64,000 bases of DNA from contig NZ_CP117782.1 in the NCBI RefSeq assembly GCF_028657905.1, positions 2,232,001 through 2,296,000 of the forward strand, written 5' to 3'. The DNA is from Burkholderia sp. FERM BP-3421 (GTDB taxonomy: Bacteria; Pseudomonadota; Gammaproteobacteria; Burkholderiales; Burkholderiaceae). The translations under genes were made by a program, and so were the position numbers. Position 1 is the first letter of the stretch. Each line of letters opens with the position of its first letter. Below, piece by piece: positions 56,322 to 64,000 of this stretch. The notes beneath the pieces are model-generated. The model did no database searches, was not told the origin of the DNA, and saw only the letters and a list, made by a program, of their open reading frames with translations.

Positions 56322-56800
56322 CAGTACTGGATACCTTCGTGGGCAAGCAGCCAGCGCTTGACCTGCAAGTAATAGCCGTCGGTGTCGCCGTGCGCGTACG
56401 GGCCGATCCCGCCCGCGGCGACCACCCGGTGACACGGAATCACGAACGAGAAGTAGTTCGCGCCGCAGGCCTGCCCGACCGCGCGCGGCCCGGTGCCGAC
56501 CTCCTTCGCGATCTGGCCGTAGGTGCGCACGACGCCCGGCGGAATCTCGCGGATCGCGGCCCACACACGCTGCTGGAACGCGGTGCCGACCGGCGCGAGC
56601 GGCAGGTCGAAGCGCGCCGACGCGCGTTCGAAATAGCGCTCGATCTGACGCACGGCGCGCTTCGCGAGCGCCGAATCCGGCGCGACGTCGCGCACCGAGA
56701 CGGGCACATAGAGGATCTGCTGCACGAGCCCGCCGCCGGTCCGGATCCCGACCTTGCCGAACGGCGCATCGATTACCGCATTGAACATCGTCGTCTCCAC
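56321..56800 (-). CDS. ogt: Methylated-DNA--protein-cysteine methyltransferase
   Basis: Encodes 159 residues. AFQQRVWAAIREIPPGVVRT, YGQIAKEVGTGPRAVGQACG and the acceptor-cysteine motif FVIPCHRVVAAGGIGPYAHG. It repairs O6-alkylguanine by irreversible self-alkylation. It is translationally coupled to xerD. Confidence 0.95.
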   Translation of the reverse strand: METTMFNAVIDAPFGKVGIRTGGGLVQQILYVPVSVRDVAPDSALAKRAVRQIERYFERASARFDLPLAPVGTAFQQRVWAAIREIPPGVVRTYGQIAKEVGTGPRAVGQACGANYFSFVIPCHRVVAAGGIGPYAHGDTDGYYLQVKRWLLAHEGIQY

Positions 56801-56826
56801 TGGGAAGTCGCCACTTTAACCCGCCT

Positions 56827-58026
56827 TCAGGCGGCCCGCAGCGCCCATTCGACGTGCTCGCGCACGAGCGGCGACGGATCGTCCGCGCGCGCCGCGAGCG
56901 CCTCGACCATCGCCGCGCGCGCCTCGGGCGCGAGCCGTTCGCGCGGCGCGCGCAGCGCATTGCCGAGCCCGACCGCGAGGTTGCGCAGCCAGCGCTCGTA
57001 ACCGATGCGACGGATCGCGCTGCCCTGCATCCGCGCGTCGAAGTCGGCCGCGCTCCAGCCGAACAGCTCGACCAGCGTCGCGCGGTCCAGGCCGTGCCGC
57101 ACGTCGAAGTCGGCGACGGGCGCCGCCTGCGCGAACTTGTTCCACGGGCACACGAGCTGGCAATCGTCGCAGCCGTACACGCGGTTGCCGATCAGCGGCC
57201 GCAGCGGCTCCGGAATGCTGCCTTTCAATTCGATCGTCAGGTACGAGATGCAGAGCCGCGCGTCGACCCGGTACGGCTCGACGATCGCGCCGGTCGGACA
57301 GGCGTCGAGGCAGCGCGTGCAGCTGCCGCAGTGCGCGCCGGGCTCGGCGGCCAGCGCCGCGTCGGTCGGCAGCGGCACGTCGACGTAGATCTCGCCGAGG
57401 AAGAACAGCGAGCCCGCATCGCGCTCGAGCAGCAGCGTGTGCTTGCCGCGCCAGCCGTTGCCGGCCTGCTGTGCGAGCTCGACCTCCAGCACCGGCGCCG
57501 AATCGGTGAACACCCGGTAGCCGAACCCGCCGATCTCCGCCTCGATCCGCTCCGCGAGCGTCTGCAGGCGGTTGCGCAGCACCTTGTGATAGTCGCGTCC
57601 GCGCGCGTAGATCGAGACGACCGCGGCGGCCGGATCGTCGACGCGGGCCAGTTCGCGCGCGCGCCAGGCGCCCGCGCGCTCGTCCTCGCCGTCGCGCGTC
57701 GCGGCGGGCAGATAGGCGAGCCGGGCCGAGATCACGCGTCGCGTGCCGGCCACAAGTTCGGCCGGCCGCGCGCGTTTCATCCCATGTTTGGCCATATAAT
57801 CCATCTCGCCGTGGCATCCGGCTTCCAGCCAGGCGGCAAGCCCCGCCTCCGCATGCGAGAGGTCGATGTCGCTGATGCCGATCGACCCGAAACCCAGCTC
57901 GCGCCCCCATCCCTTGATGCGCAGCGCGAGCGCGGCCAGCGCCGCGTCGTCGAAGCGGCGCGGTTCAGCGTGTTCATCGCCCATCGAGCGCGCATCTGTC
58001 ACGGCGAGTTCCGGAAATCTGTCCAT
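56827..58026 (-). CDS. queG: Epoxyqueuosine reductase
   Basis: Encodes 399 residues. The cobalamin-binding N-terminal domain has GFGSIGISDIDLSHAEAGLA and GCHGEMDYMAKHGMKRARP. The two 4Fe-4S clusters lie in CGSCTRCLDACPTGA (from residue 233) and CDDCQLVCPWN (from residue 286). A C-terminal HEAT-like segment follows (ARADDPSPLVREHVEWALRA). It performs the last step of queuosine synthesis in tRNA. It is divergent from tsaE with a 17-nt gap. Confidence 0.95.
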   Translation of the reverse strand: MDRFPELAVTDARSMGDEHAEPRRFDDAALAALALRIKGWGRELGFGSIGISDIDLSHAEAGLAAWLEAGCHGEMDYMAKHGMKRARPAELVAGTRRVISARLAYLPAATRDGEDERAGAWRARELARVDDPAAAVVSIYARGRDYHKVLRNRLQTLAERIEAEIGGFGYRVFTDSAPVLEVELAQQAGNGWRGKHTLLLERDAGSLFFLGEIYVDVPLPTDAALAAEPGAHCGSCTRCLDACPTGAIVEPYRVDARLCISYLTIELKGSIPEPLRPLIGNRVYGCDDCQLVCPWNKFAQAAPVADFDVRHGLDRATLVELFGWSAADFDARMQGSAIRRIGYERWLRNLAVGLGNALRAPRERLAPEARAAMVEALAARADDPSPLVREHVEWALRAA

Positions 58027-58043
58027 CGCCCTATTTTACGAGA

Positions 58044-58598
58044 ATGCCCGCGAAGCCCAGTCCGATATCCGCCGCGTCCGCCCTGCCCGCCCCCCTCGCC
58101 GAGCGCATTTTCCCGCTCGCCGACGAAGCGGCCACCGACGCGTTCGGCCGGCGCTGCGCGGCCGCGCTCGATGCGGTGCGCGCCGAGCGGCAGGCCCGGC
58201 AGGCGTTCGGCGGCCTGCAGATCCAGCTGGTCGGCGACCTCGGCGCGGGCAAGACCACCCTCGTGCGGGCCATCCTGCGCGGCCTCGGCCACGCGGGCCG
58301 GGTGCGCAGCCCCACCTACACGCTCGTCGAGCCGTACGCGCTCGAACGCCCGGATGGGGAACTCATGCTGTATCACTTCGATCTGTATCGTTTTAGCGAT
58401 CCGGCCGAATGGGCCGACGCGGGCTTTCGGGAATATTTCGACGCGGGCGCGATCTGCGTCGTCGAATGGCCGCAACAGGCGGGCGCACTGCTCGGCGTGC
58501 CGGATCTCGTGTTCTCGCTCGACGTGGACGGCGACGGCCGCACCCTCGCCGCGCGGGCGTACAGTGCCTCAGGAAACGCATGTCTCGAAAGATGTTGA
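58044..58598 (+). CDS. tsaE: tRNA threonylcarbamoyladenosine biosynthesis ATPase TsaE
   Basis: Encodes 184 residues. Walker A GDLGAGKTT at 64-72, VRSPTYTLVEPYAL, LYHFDLYRFSDPAEWADAGF and ICVVEWPQQAG. It drives t6A formation with TsaB and TsaD. The C-terminal tail (ASGNACLERC) runs over the amiC start by 19 nt, giving coupled translation. Confidence 0.95.
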   Translation: MPAKPSPISAASALPAPLAERIFPLADEAATDAFGRRCAAALDAVRAERQARQAFGGLQIQLVGDLGAGKTTLVRAILRGLGHAGRVRSPTYTLVEPYALERPDGELMLYHFDLYRFSDPAEWADAGFREYFDAGAICVVEWPQQAGALLGVPDLVFSLDVDGDGRTLAARAYSASGNACLERC

Positions 58599-60112
58599 TC
58601 AAACCGTTCCGCTCGATCGAATCGGCGGCCACCGCGAGCCACAACTGGCGCCGCCGCCAGGTGCTGCGCGCGGGCGCATCCACGCTCGTGCTCGCGCTCG
58701 TCGGGCCGCGCCTCGCCCATGCCTCGTCGGTGCTCGGCGTGCGCGTGTGGCCCGCGCGCGATTACACGCGCGTGACGATCGAATCCGACCAGCCGCTGCA
58801 GAACACCCAGCAGCTGCTGCAGGGCCCGGACCGCCTCGTGGTCGACCTGACCGGCCTCGATCTCGACCAGGCGCTGCGCGACCTGGTGTCGAAGATCGCG
58901 CCGAACGATCCGCAGATCCAGTCGGTGCGGGTCGGCCAGTACCAGCCGCACGTGGTGCGGATGGTGTTCGACCTCAAGGGCAGCGTGAAGCCGCAGGTGT
59001 TCACGCTGCCGCCCGTCGGCACCTATCGCTACCGGCTGGTGTTCGACCTGTATCCGGCCGTCGCGCCGGATCCGCTGTCCGACCTGATCGCGCAGACGGA
59101 ACGCAAGGAACAGCAGCTCAACGACACGCTGCGCGCGCAACAGGCGCAGCCGCCGACGGCCGCGCTCAACGGCCCGACCACGCCGCCCGCCGGCGCGGGC
59201 GACAACAGCGACGCGTTCTTCCAGCGCTTCGCGCAGAACACCCCGGCCCCCGCGCCCGCGCGCCCGGCCCCGCCCGCGGCCGCCGTCGCGCCGCCGCGCC
59301 CGGCCGTGAAGCCGCCGCCCGCGATCGCCCGCAAGGACGACGACAGCGACGACGGCGACGCCTACGCATTCACCGCGCCGAAATCCGGCAAGGGCGGCAC
59401 GGTCCGCCTGCTGACGGTCGCGATCGATCCGGGCCACGGCGGCGAGGACCCCGGCGCGATCGGCGGCGCCGGCACCTACGAGAAGCACATCGCGCTCGAC
59501 ATCGCGAAGAAGCTGCGCGCGAAGATCGACGGCGCGCCGAACATGCGCGCGATGATGACGCGCGACGCGGATTTCTTCGTGCCGCTCAACGTGCGCGTGC
59601 AGAAGGCGCGGCGGGTCGGCGCGGATCTGTTCGTGTCGATCCACGCGGACGCGTTCACGACCCCGTCCGCACGCGGTTCGTCGGTGTTCGCGCTGTCGGA
59701 CCACGGTGCGTCGAGCGCCGCCGCGCGCTGGCTCGCGAACAAGGAAAACTCGTCGGACCTGATCGGCGGGATCAACATCAAGACCCAGGACGTCACCGTC
59801 AACCGCGCGCTGTTCGACATGTCGACCACCGCGCAGATCCGCGATTCGATGCGCTACGGCAGCTACGTGCTCAAGGAAGTCGGCGGCATCAACAAGCTGC
59901 ACAAGGGCTCGGTCGAGCAGGCCGGGTTCGCGGTGCTGAAGGCGCCCGACATCCCGTCGATCCTGGTCGAGACCGCGTTCATCAGCAATCCGGACGAGGA
60001 GCGCCGCCTCAACGACGACAGCTATCGCGACCAGATGGCCGATGCGATCTTCCGCGGCATCAAGCGCTATTTCGCGGCGAACCCGCCGCTCGCGAAGAGC
60101 CGGATGACCTGA
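58580..60112 (+). CDS. amiC: N-acetylmuramoyl-L-alanine amidase (AmiC type)
   Basis: Encodes 510 residues from ATG at 58580. A Tat signal is likely (WRRRQVLRAGASTLVLALVG, cleavage after AHA). An AMIN domain (VWPARDYTRVTIESDQPLQN) targets the septum. A Pro/Ala-rich linker at ~residues 190-260 (PAPAPARPAPPAAAVAPPRP) leads to the Amidase_3 domain, with zinc ligands in IDPGHGGEDPGAIG, YEKHIALDIAKKL, FVSIHADAF and catalytic Glu in ILVETAFISNPDEE. It splits septal peptidoglycan during daughter-cell separation. Confidence 0.95.
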   Translation: MSRKMLIKPFRSIESAATASHNWRRRQVLRAGASTLVLALVGPRLAHASSVLGVRVWPARDYTRVTIESDQPLQNTQQLLQGPDRLVVDLTGLDLDQALRDLVSKIAPNDPQIQSVRVGQYQPHVVRMVFDLKGSVKPQVFTLPPVGTYRYRLVFDLYPAVAPDPLSDLIAQTERKEQQLNDTLRAQQAQPPTAALNGPTTPPAGAGDNSDAFFQRFAQNTPAPAPARPAPPAAAVAPPRPAVKPPPAIARKDDDSDDGDAYAFTAPKSGKGGTVRLLTVAIDPGHGGEDPGAIGGAGTYEKHIALDIAKKLRAKIDGAPNMRAMMTRDADFFVPLNVRVQKARRVGADLFVSIHADAFTTPSARGSSVFALSDHGASSAAARWLANKENSSDLIGGINIKTQDVTVNRALFDMSTTAQIRDSMRYGSYVLKEVGGINKLHKGSVEQAGFAVLKAPDIPSILVETAFISNPDEERRLNDDSYRDQMADAIFRGIKRYFAANPPLAKSRMT

Positions 60113-60135
60113 CGCCGCGCCGGCGCCGCTCCCGC

Positions 60136-60161
60136 ACGCCTCGCCCGACGCGAGGCGTTTT
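60136..60161 (+). terminator. Rho-independent terminator after amiC
   Basis: ACGCCTCG / CGAGGCGT stem with 7-nt loop followed by TTTT, 24 nt after the stop. Confidence 0.8.
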
Positions 60162-60184
60162 CATTTGCAGCGCGCCGCATCGCC

Positions 60185-61066
60185 TCACGACGCCGGCGCG
60201 AAACGCCGCGCGAGGCGACCGCCGAATACGTTGACGACGAGGCCGGCCATCACGCACCCGGCGCCGACGAGCTGGGCGCGCGTCAGCGCCTCGCCGAGCA
60301 GCAGCGCCGCCGACGCGAGCCCGATGATCGGCACCAGCAGCGCGAACGGCACCACCTGCGCGGCCGGATAGCGCGCGAGCAGGCGGCTCCACAGGCCATA
60401 GCCGAACAGCGTCGAGATGAACGCGAGATAGCCGATCGCGAACACCGACGCGCCCGACAGCGACGCGAGCGCCGTTGCGATCCGCGCCGGCCCCTCGAAT
60501 ACGAGCGACAGCGCGAAGAACGGCAGCGGCGGCAACAGGCTCGCCCACACCACGAGCGCGACCAGATCGACCTGGCCGACCTTCTTCGTCACGACATTGC
60601 CGAGCGCCCAGCACGCCGCGGCGGCCAGCGTCAGCGCGAACCCGGCGAACGTCATGGTCTGGCCGCCGCGCGACGCGATCACGGCGAGGCCGAGCGCGGC
60701 GATCGCCAGGCCGACGACGCTGCGCGCCTGCAGCCGCTCGCCGACGAAGCCGCGCGCGAACAGCAGCGTGAGGAACGCCTGCGCCTGCAGCACCAGCGAC
60801 GCGAGCCCGGCCGGCATGCCGACGTTCATCGCGACGAACAGGAACACGAACTGGCCGAACAGGATCGTCGCGCTGTAGAGCGCGATCAGGCGCCACGGCA
60901 GCGGCGGGCGGCGCACGAAAAACACCGCGGGCAGCGCCGCGAACACGAAGCGCAGCGCGCCGAGCAGCAGCGGCGGCACGCCGTGCAGCCCCACCTTGAT
61001 CACGACGAAGCTGACGCCCCACGCGAGCACCACCAGCAACGCCTGCAGTCCATCCCTCGGGGCCAT
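60185..61066 (-). CDS. EamA/DMT-family transporter
   Basis: Encodes 293 residues from ATG at 61066, which has AGGAGACGAGG upstream; ATG 61096 lacks one. Ten membrane helices in two EamA repeats: LLVVLAWGVSFVVIKVGLHG ... LLGALRFVFAALPAVF, and ALTLAAAACWALGNVVTKKV ... GYGLWSRLLARYPAAQVVPF. Likely an amino-acid or metabolite exporter (YdcZ/RhaT-like group); the substrate is unknown. It is divergent from pirin. Confidence 0.88.
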   Translation of the reverse strand: MAPRDGLQALLVVLAWGVSFVVIKVGLHGVPPLLLGALRFVFAALPAVFFVRRPPLPWRLIALYSATILFGQFVFLFVAMNVGMPAGLASLVLQAQAFLTLLFARGFVGERLQARSVVGLAIAALGLAVIASRGGQTMTFAGFALTLAAAACWALGNVVTKKVGQVDLVALVVWASLLPPLPFFALSLVFEGPARIATALASLSGASVFAIGYLAFISTLFGYGLWSRLLARYPAAQVVPFALLVPIIGLASAALLLGEALTRAQLVGAGCVMAGLVVNVFGGRLARRFAPAS

Positions 61067-61179
61067 CGTCCTCGTCTCCTCTTTTTTGAGACGCACATCT
61101 TACCGCCGCCGCCGGCCGGCTGCGCGCGCGGCCGGTACAATGAGCCGCATCCCCGCCCCGCCGTCTGCCAGGAGCCTCC

Positions 61180-62064
61180 ATGAGCGATGCGATCAAGACG
61201 ATCCTGAAGCCCCACGTCCGCGACATCGGCAACCTGCAGGTGCGCCGCACGCTGCCCGCGCTGGCCGCGCGCCTCGTCGGTCCGTTCATCTTCTTCGACC
61301 ACATGGGGCCCGCCGAACTGCCGGCGGGCGCGGGCCTCGACGTGCGTCCGCATCCGCACATCGGGCTCGCGACCGTCACCTACCTGTTCGACGGCGCGAT
61401 CCTGCACCGCGACAGCCTGGGCTCGGTGCAGACGATCGTGCCCGGCGACGTGAACTGGATGACGGCCGGACGCGGCATCGTGCACTCCGAGCGCACGCCG
61501 GACGACGTGCGCCGGCGCGGCCAGACGATCCACGGCATCCAGACCTGGGTCGCGCTGCCGCTCACGCACGAAGCGGGCGAGCCGTCGTTCGCGCATCACC
61601 CGGCCGCGACGCTGCCCGCGCTCGAGCGCGACGGCGTCGCGCTCACGGTGATCGCGGGCGACGCGTTCGGCGCGGTCTCGCCCGTCGCCACCTTCTCGCG
61701 CACGCTGTACGCGGCCGCGCGCTTCGGCGCGCGCACGGCGCTCGGGTTCGACGCGGACCACGAGGAGCGCGCGGTCTATCTGGTCGACGGCGACCTGAGC
61801 ATCGACGGCACGCCGCTCGACGCCGCGCACATGGCGGTGCTCGCGCCGGGCGCGCGCGCCGCGCTCGCGAGCGCGGGCGGCGCGCGGGTCATGCTGCTCG
61901 GCGGCGACCGGCTCGACGGCGAGCGCTTCGTCGACTGGAATTTCGTCTCCAGCTCGCGCGCGACGATCGAGGCGGCCAAGGAAGCCTGGCGCGACCAGCG
62001 GATGGGCCAGGTGCCGGGCGAAACCGAATGGATCCCGCTGCCGGAACGCAAGCCGCCGCATTGA
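61180..62064 (+). CDS. Pirin family protein
   Basis: Encodes 294 residues, with AGGAGCCTCC upstream. Two cupin domains. Metal-site residues in LDVRPHPHIGLATVTYLFDG (HxH), HRDSLGSVQ and GRGIVHSERTP, then GIQTWVALP. Pirins bind iron or act as quercetin dioxygenases or redox regulators. The substrate is unknown. It precedes the thioredoxin gene by 58 nt on the same strand. Confidence 0.93.
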   Translation: MSDAIKTILKPHVRDIGNLQVRRTLPALAARLVGPFIFFDHMGPAELPAGAGLDVRPHPHIGLATVTYLFDGAILHRDSLGSVQTIVPGDVNWMTAGRGIVHSERTPDDVRRRGQTIHGIQTWVALPLTHEAGEPSFAHHPAATLPALERDGVALTVIAGDAFGAVSPVATFSRTLYAAARFGARTALGFDADHEERAVYLVDGDLSIDGTPLDAAHMAVLAPGARAALASAGGARVMLLGGDRLDGERFVDWNFVSSSRATIEAAKEAWRDQRMGQVPGETEWIPLPERKPPH

Positions 62065-62122
62065 AAACACCACCGCCCGCCCTCACGTTCGGGCGGAACG
62101 CCATTTATTTCACGGGAACGAC

Positions 62123-62971
62123 ATGGATACCACTCTCGCCACCTTCGAGCGCGACGTGCTCGAAGCCTCGCTCGACGCCCCGGTGCTGGTCGACTTCTGG
62201 GCCCCGTGGTGCGGCCCGTGCAAGACGCTCGGCCCGCTGCTCGAAAAGCTCGAGCGCGAATACGACGGCCGCTGGCGGCTCGTCAAGGTCAACGTCGACG
62301 ACAACCAGGAACTGGCCGCGCATTTCCAGACCCGCAGCATTCCGCACGTGATCGCCTTCGCGAACGGCCAGCCGATCGACCAGTTCATCGGCGTGCTGCC
62401 CGAGGGCCAGTTGCGCGAATTCATCGACCGGCTGCTGCCGTCGGCCGAGGAAGCCGAGCGGATCGCGGCGCAGGCCGCGCTGGCCGAGGAGCGCGTCGAC
62501 GACGCCGTCGCGCACCTGAAAGCCGCGCTCGCGCTGAATCCGGGCTACGACGACGCGCGGCTCGACCTGATCGAGCTACAGCTCGCGCTCAACGAAACCG
62601 ACGCGGCGCGCGACGAGGCGACCCGCCTGTCGCCGCTGCTGGAACAGAACGGCGACCCGCGCTACCAGGCGCTCAAGACCCGCTTCGAGGCGCTCGAGGC
62701 GAGCGCCGACCTGCCGCCGACCGACGCGCTCGAGGCGCGCATCGCGGCCGATCCCGCCGATCTCGACGCACGCTTCGACCTCGCGCAAAGCCTGATCGCG
62801 CGACGCGCGTACGACGGCGCGCTCGACCAGCTGTTCGAGATCGTCACGCGCGACCGCGCCTACGGCGATGATCTCGGCCGCAAGACGATGATTTCGGTGT
62901 TCGAGATGGCGGCCGACCAGCCGCAGCTGGTGGCCGCGTGGCGGCGCAAGCTGAGCGCCGCGCTTCACTGA
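62123..62971 (+). CDS. Thioredoxin-TPR chaperedoxin (CnoX/YbbN family)
   Basis: Encodes 282 residues. Thioredoxin domain with WCGPC at residues 29-33 and FQTRSIPHVIAFANGQPIDQ. A C-terminal TPR half includes AVAHLKAALALNPGYDDARL and LDARFDLAQSLIARRAYDGA. CnoX proteins hold oxidised clients for DnaK and GroEL. This one keeps both Cys of the active site, unlike E. coli YbbN, so it may also be an active reductase. It converges on the tcdA gene. Confidence 0.92.
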   Translation: MDTTLATFERDVLEASLDAPVLVDFWAPWCGPCKTLGPLLEKLEREYDGRWRLVKVNVDDNQELAAHFQTRSIPHVIAFANGQPIDQFIGVLPEGQLREFIDRLLPSAEEAERIAAQAALAEERVDDAVAHLKAALALNPGYDDARLDLIELQLALNETDAARDEATRLSPLLEQNGDPRYQALKTRFEALEASADLPPTDALEARIAADPADLDARFDLAQSLIARRAYDGALDQLFEIVTRDRAYGDDLGRKTMISVFEMAADQPQLVAAWRRKLSAALH

Positions 62972-62989
62972 GCACGCCGCCCGCGCGCC

Positions 62990-63838
62990 TCAGGCGCGCG
63001 CGGCCAGCGCCCTCAGCACGTGAGCGGACGCGGCGAAGCCGAAGCTCGCGGTCACGCACACGCTGGAGCCGAAACCCGCGCAATTGAGGCCGGCCGGGCC
63101 GGCCGGCGCGGCGTCCGCGTCGAGCGCGCAGGCGTCGGCCTGCGCGGGCTCCGGATAGATCAGCGGCTCGTCCGAATACACCGCGTCCACCTTGAAGCGC
63201 GCCTTCGGCCCGCGCGGAAAGCCGTGCGACTTGCGCAGTTGCGCGCGCACCTTCGACAGCAGCGGATCCTGGATCGTATTGGCGAGATCGTCGATGCGGA
63301 TCCGGGTCGGGTCGAACTGGCCGCCCGCGCCGCCCACCGTGATCAGCGGCTGCCCGCGCGCGACGCACCACGCGATCAGCGCGACCTTGGTGCGCACGCT
63401 GTCGATCGCGTCGATCACATAGTCGAAGCCGCCGCCGAGCAATTGCTCGAAGTTGTCCGGTTCGACGAAATCCTCGACCGTGTCGACCCGGCACGCCGGA
63501 TCGATCAGCGCGATCCGCTCGGCCATCGCGTCGACCTTCGGCTTGCCGTAGTTGCCGTCGAGCGCGTGGATCTGGCGGTTCGTGTTGCTCTCCGCCACAT
63601 TGTCGAGATCGATCAGCGTGAGCGCGCCGACCGCGCTGCGCGCGAGCGCCTCGGCCGCCCACGAACCGACCCCGCCGATGCCGATCACCGCGACCCGCGC
63701 ACGCTCGAACGCGGCCAGCGCCGGCGCCCCGTACAGCCGCGCGACCCCGCCGAAGCGCCGCACGCGATCCGCGTCAAGCTGATCCGGCACGCCCGGAGTA
63801 ACATCGGTTTCTGTCGCAATAGCATCGGCGCGCGGCAT
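62990..63838 (-). CDS. tcdA: tRNA threonylcarbamoyladenosine dehydratase
   Basis: Encodes 282 residues. E1-like ThiF fold: RFGGVARLYGAPALAAFERA, AVIGIGGVGSWAAEALARSA, LIDLDNVAESNTNRQIHALD, YVIDAIDSVRTKVALIAWCV, ITVGGAGGQFDPTRIRIDDL. It cyclises t6A to ct6A in an ATP-dependent reaction (also called CsdL/YgdL). The Cys in FGSSVCVTASFG is conserved. It is divergent from pdxH. Confidence 0.92.
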   Translation of the reverse strand: MPRADAIATETDVTPGVPDQLDADRVRRFGGVARLYGAPALAAFERARVAVIGIGGVGSWAAEALARSAVGALTLIDLDNVAESNTNRQIHALDGNYGKPKVDAMAERIALIDPACRVDTVEDFVEPDNFEQLLGGGFDYVIDAIDSVRTKVALIAWCVARGQPLITVGGAGGQFDPTRIRIDDLANTIQDPLLSKVRAQLRKSHGFPRGPKARFKVDAVYSDEPLIYPEPAQADACALDADAAPAGPAGLNCAGFGSSVCVTASFGFAASAHVLRALAARA

Positions 63839-63973
63839 AAAAGTAAGCTGAATGAAAGTTGTTCGACCTTCTATTTTGCCTCAACGCCGCACTAAACTGC
63901 TGCCGCGTCGCGGTCACGCAGGTTTTTCCCACCTTCGTTATACTGATTCCCGCTTGAAGTGTCCGCATAAAAA

Positions 63974-64000
63974 ATGACGACTCTTGCCGATCTCCGCATC
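63974..64000 (+). CDS. pdxH: Start of a gene cut by the window edge, probably pyridoxamine 5'-phosphate oxidase
   Basis: Nine codons (MTTLADLRI) from ATG at 63974. The wording matches the start of Burkholderia PdxH as I remember it. Preceding TATACT at 63939 is a plausible -10. The call rests on nine residues, so it is tentative. Confidence 0.45.

Noticed and set aside
53710..56346. 878-codon minus-strand frame over the acyl-CoA synthetase and xerD
   Set aside because: It only matches in the wrong frame. Both real genes have conserved motifs in other frames.
56854..60234. Very long open frame (over 1,100 codons) covering queG and amiC on the plus strand
   Set aside because: It lies antisense or out of frame to two genes with clear motifs and is Arg/Ala/Gly-rich nonsense typical of GC-rich shadow frames.

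Overview
The window looks like a stretch of chromosome 1 from a Burkholderia-type beta-proteobacterium. It is very GC-rich with strong third-position GC bias. Its right-hand half carries housekeeping clusters familiar from that genus: sodB-xseA // lpxK-trm112-kdsB-adk, sirB1-murJ // rpsT, argF, murB, yajQ, plsY, xerD-ogt, queG // tsaE-amiC, and pdxH starting at the right edge. The genus is inferred from remembered protein families and gene order; the species cannot be fixed from sequence alone.

Left part (1-9.4 kb): ordinary chromosomal genes. They are the end of a GntR/HutC regulator, a citrate-synthase-like protein fused to a MerR-type helix-turn-helix, a DUF2917 protein, a DHA2-type MFS exporter with a damaged start, a degenerate EAL-domain protein, a SAM methyltransferase, a ketopantoate-reductase-like enzyme, an Mpo1/DUF962 membrane protein, a Crp/Fnr regulator, a GNAT acetyltransferase and a small unknown protein.

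Middle part (about 9.5-39 kb): an accessory region starting with an AT-rich stretch and ending in an IS256-family transposase remnant. Its content is stress and envelope related: a c-type cytochrome, a broken membrane protein, a phosphoglucomutase remnant, a CPA1 cation/proton antiporter, a non-canonical NRAMP transporter, a PRC-barrel protein, a SYLF lipoprotein, a second-type transketolase, broken csbD, a DUF3309 peptide, a Crp-like regulator without a cysteine cluster, a very large cyclic beta-1,2-glucan synthase (frameshifted), a HicB-like protein, DUF1488, an intact slipin plus two slipin 3' remnants, and many tiny proteins. Two things tie it together. First, a dyad of two GTAC cores exactly 10 bp apart (consensus near GTACGGYWNCGTACCG) recurs upstream of at least six of its transcription units and was not seen in the core genes. 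Second, the region is decaying: at least seven genes carry frameshifts, nonsense codons, truncations or a 7-bp tandem duplication, while about 25 kb of adjoining housekeeping genes carry none. The content resembles low-oxygen/stress-persistence loci described in Burkholderia, with one regulator driving many small promoters; that link is inference.

Right part (39.2-64 kb): compact conserved genes for oxidative defence (sodB), DNA repair (xseA, ogt), lipid A and KDO (lpxK, kdsB), nucleotide balance (adk), peptidoglycan (murJ, murB, amiC), arginine (argF), translation and tRNA modification (rpsT, ybaK, queG, tsaE, tcdA), phospholipid (plsY), chromosome dimer resolution (xerD), and thioredoxin/pirin. 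Several are translationally coupled by 1-20 nt overlaps, and strong hairpin terminators follow adk, rpsT and amiC.
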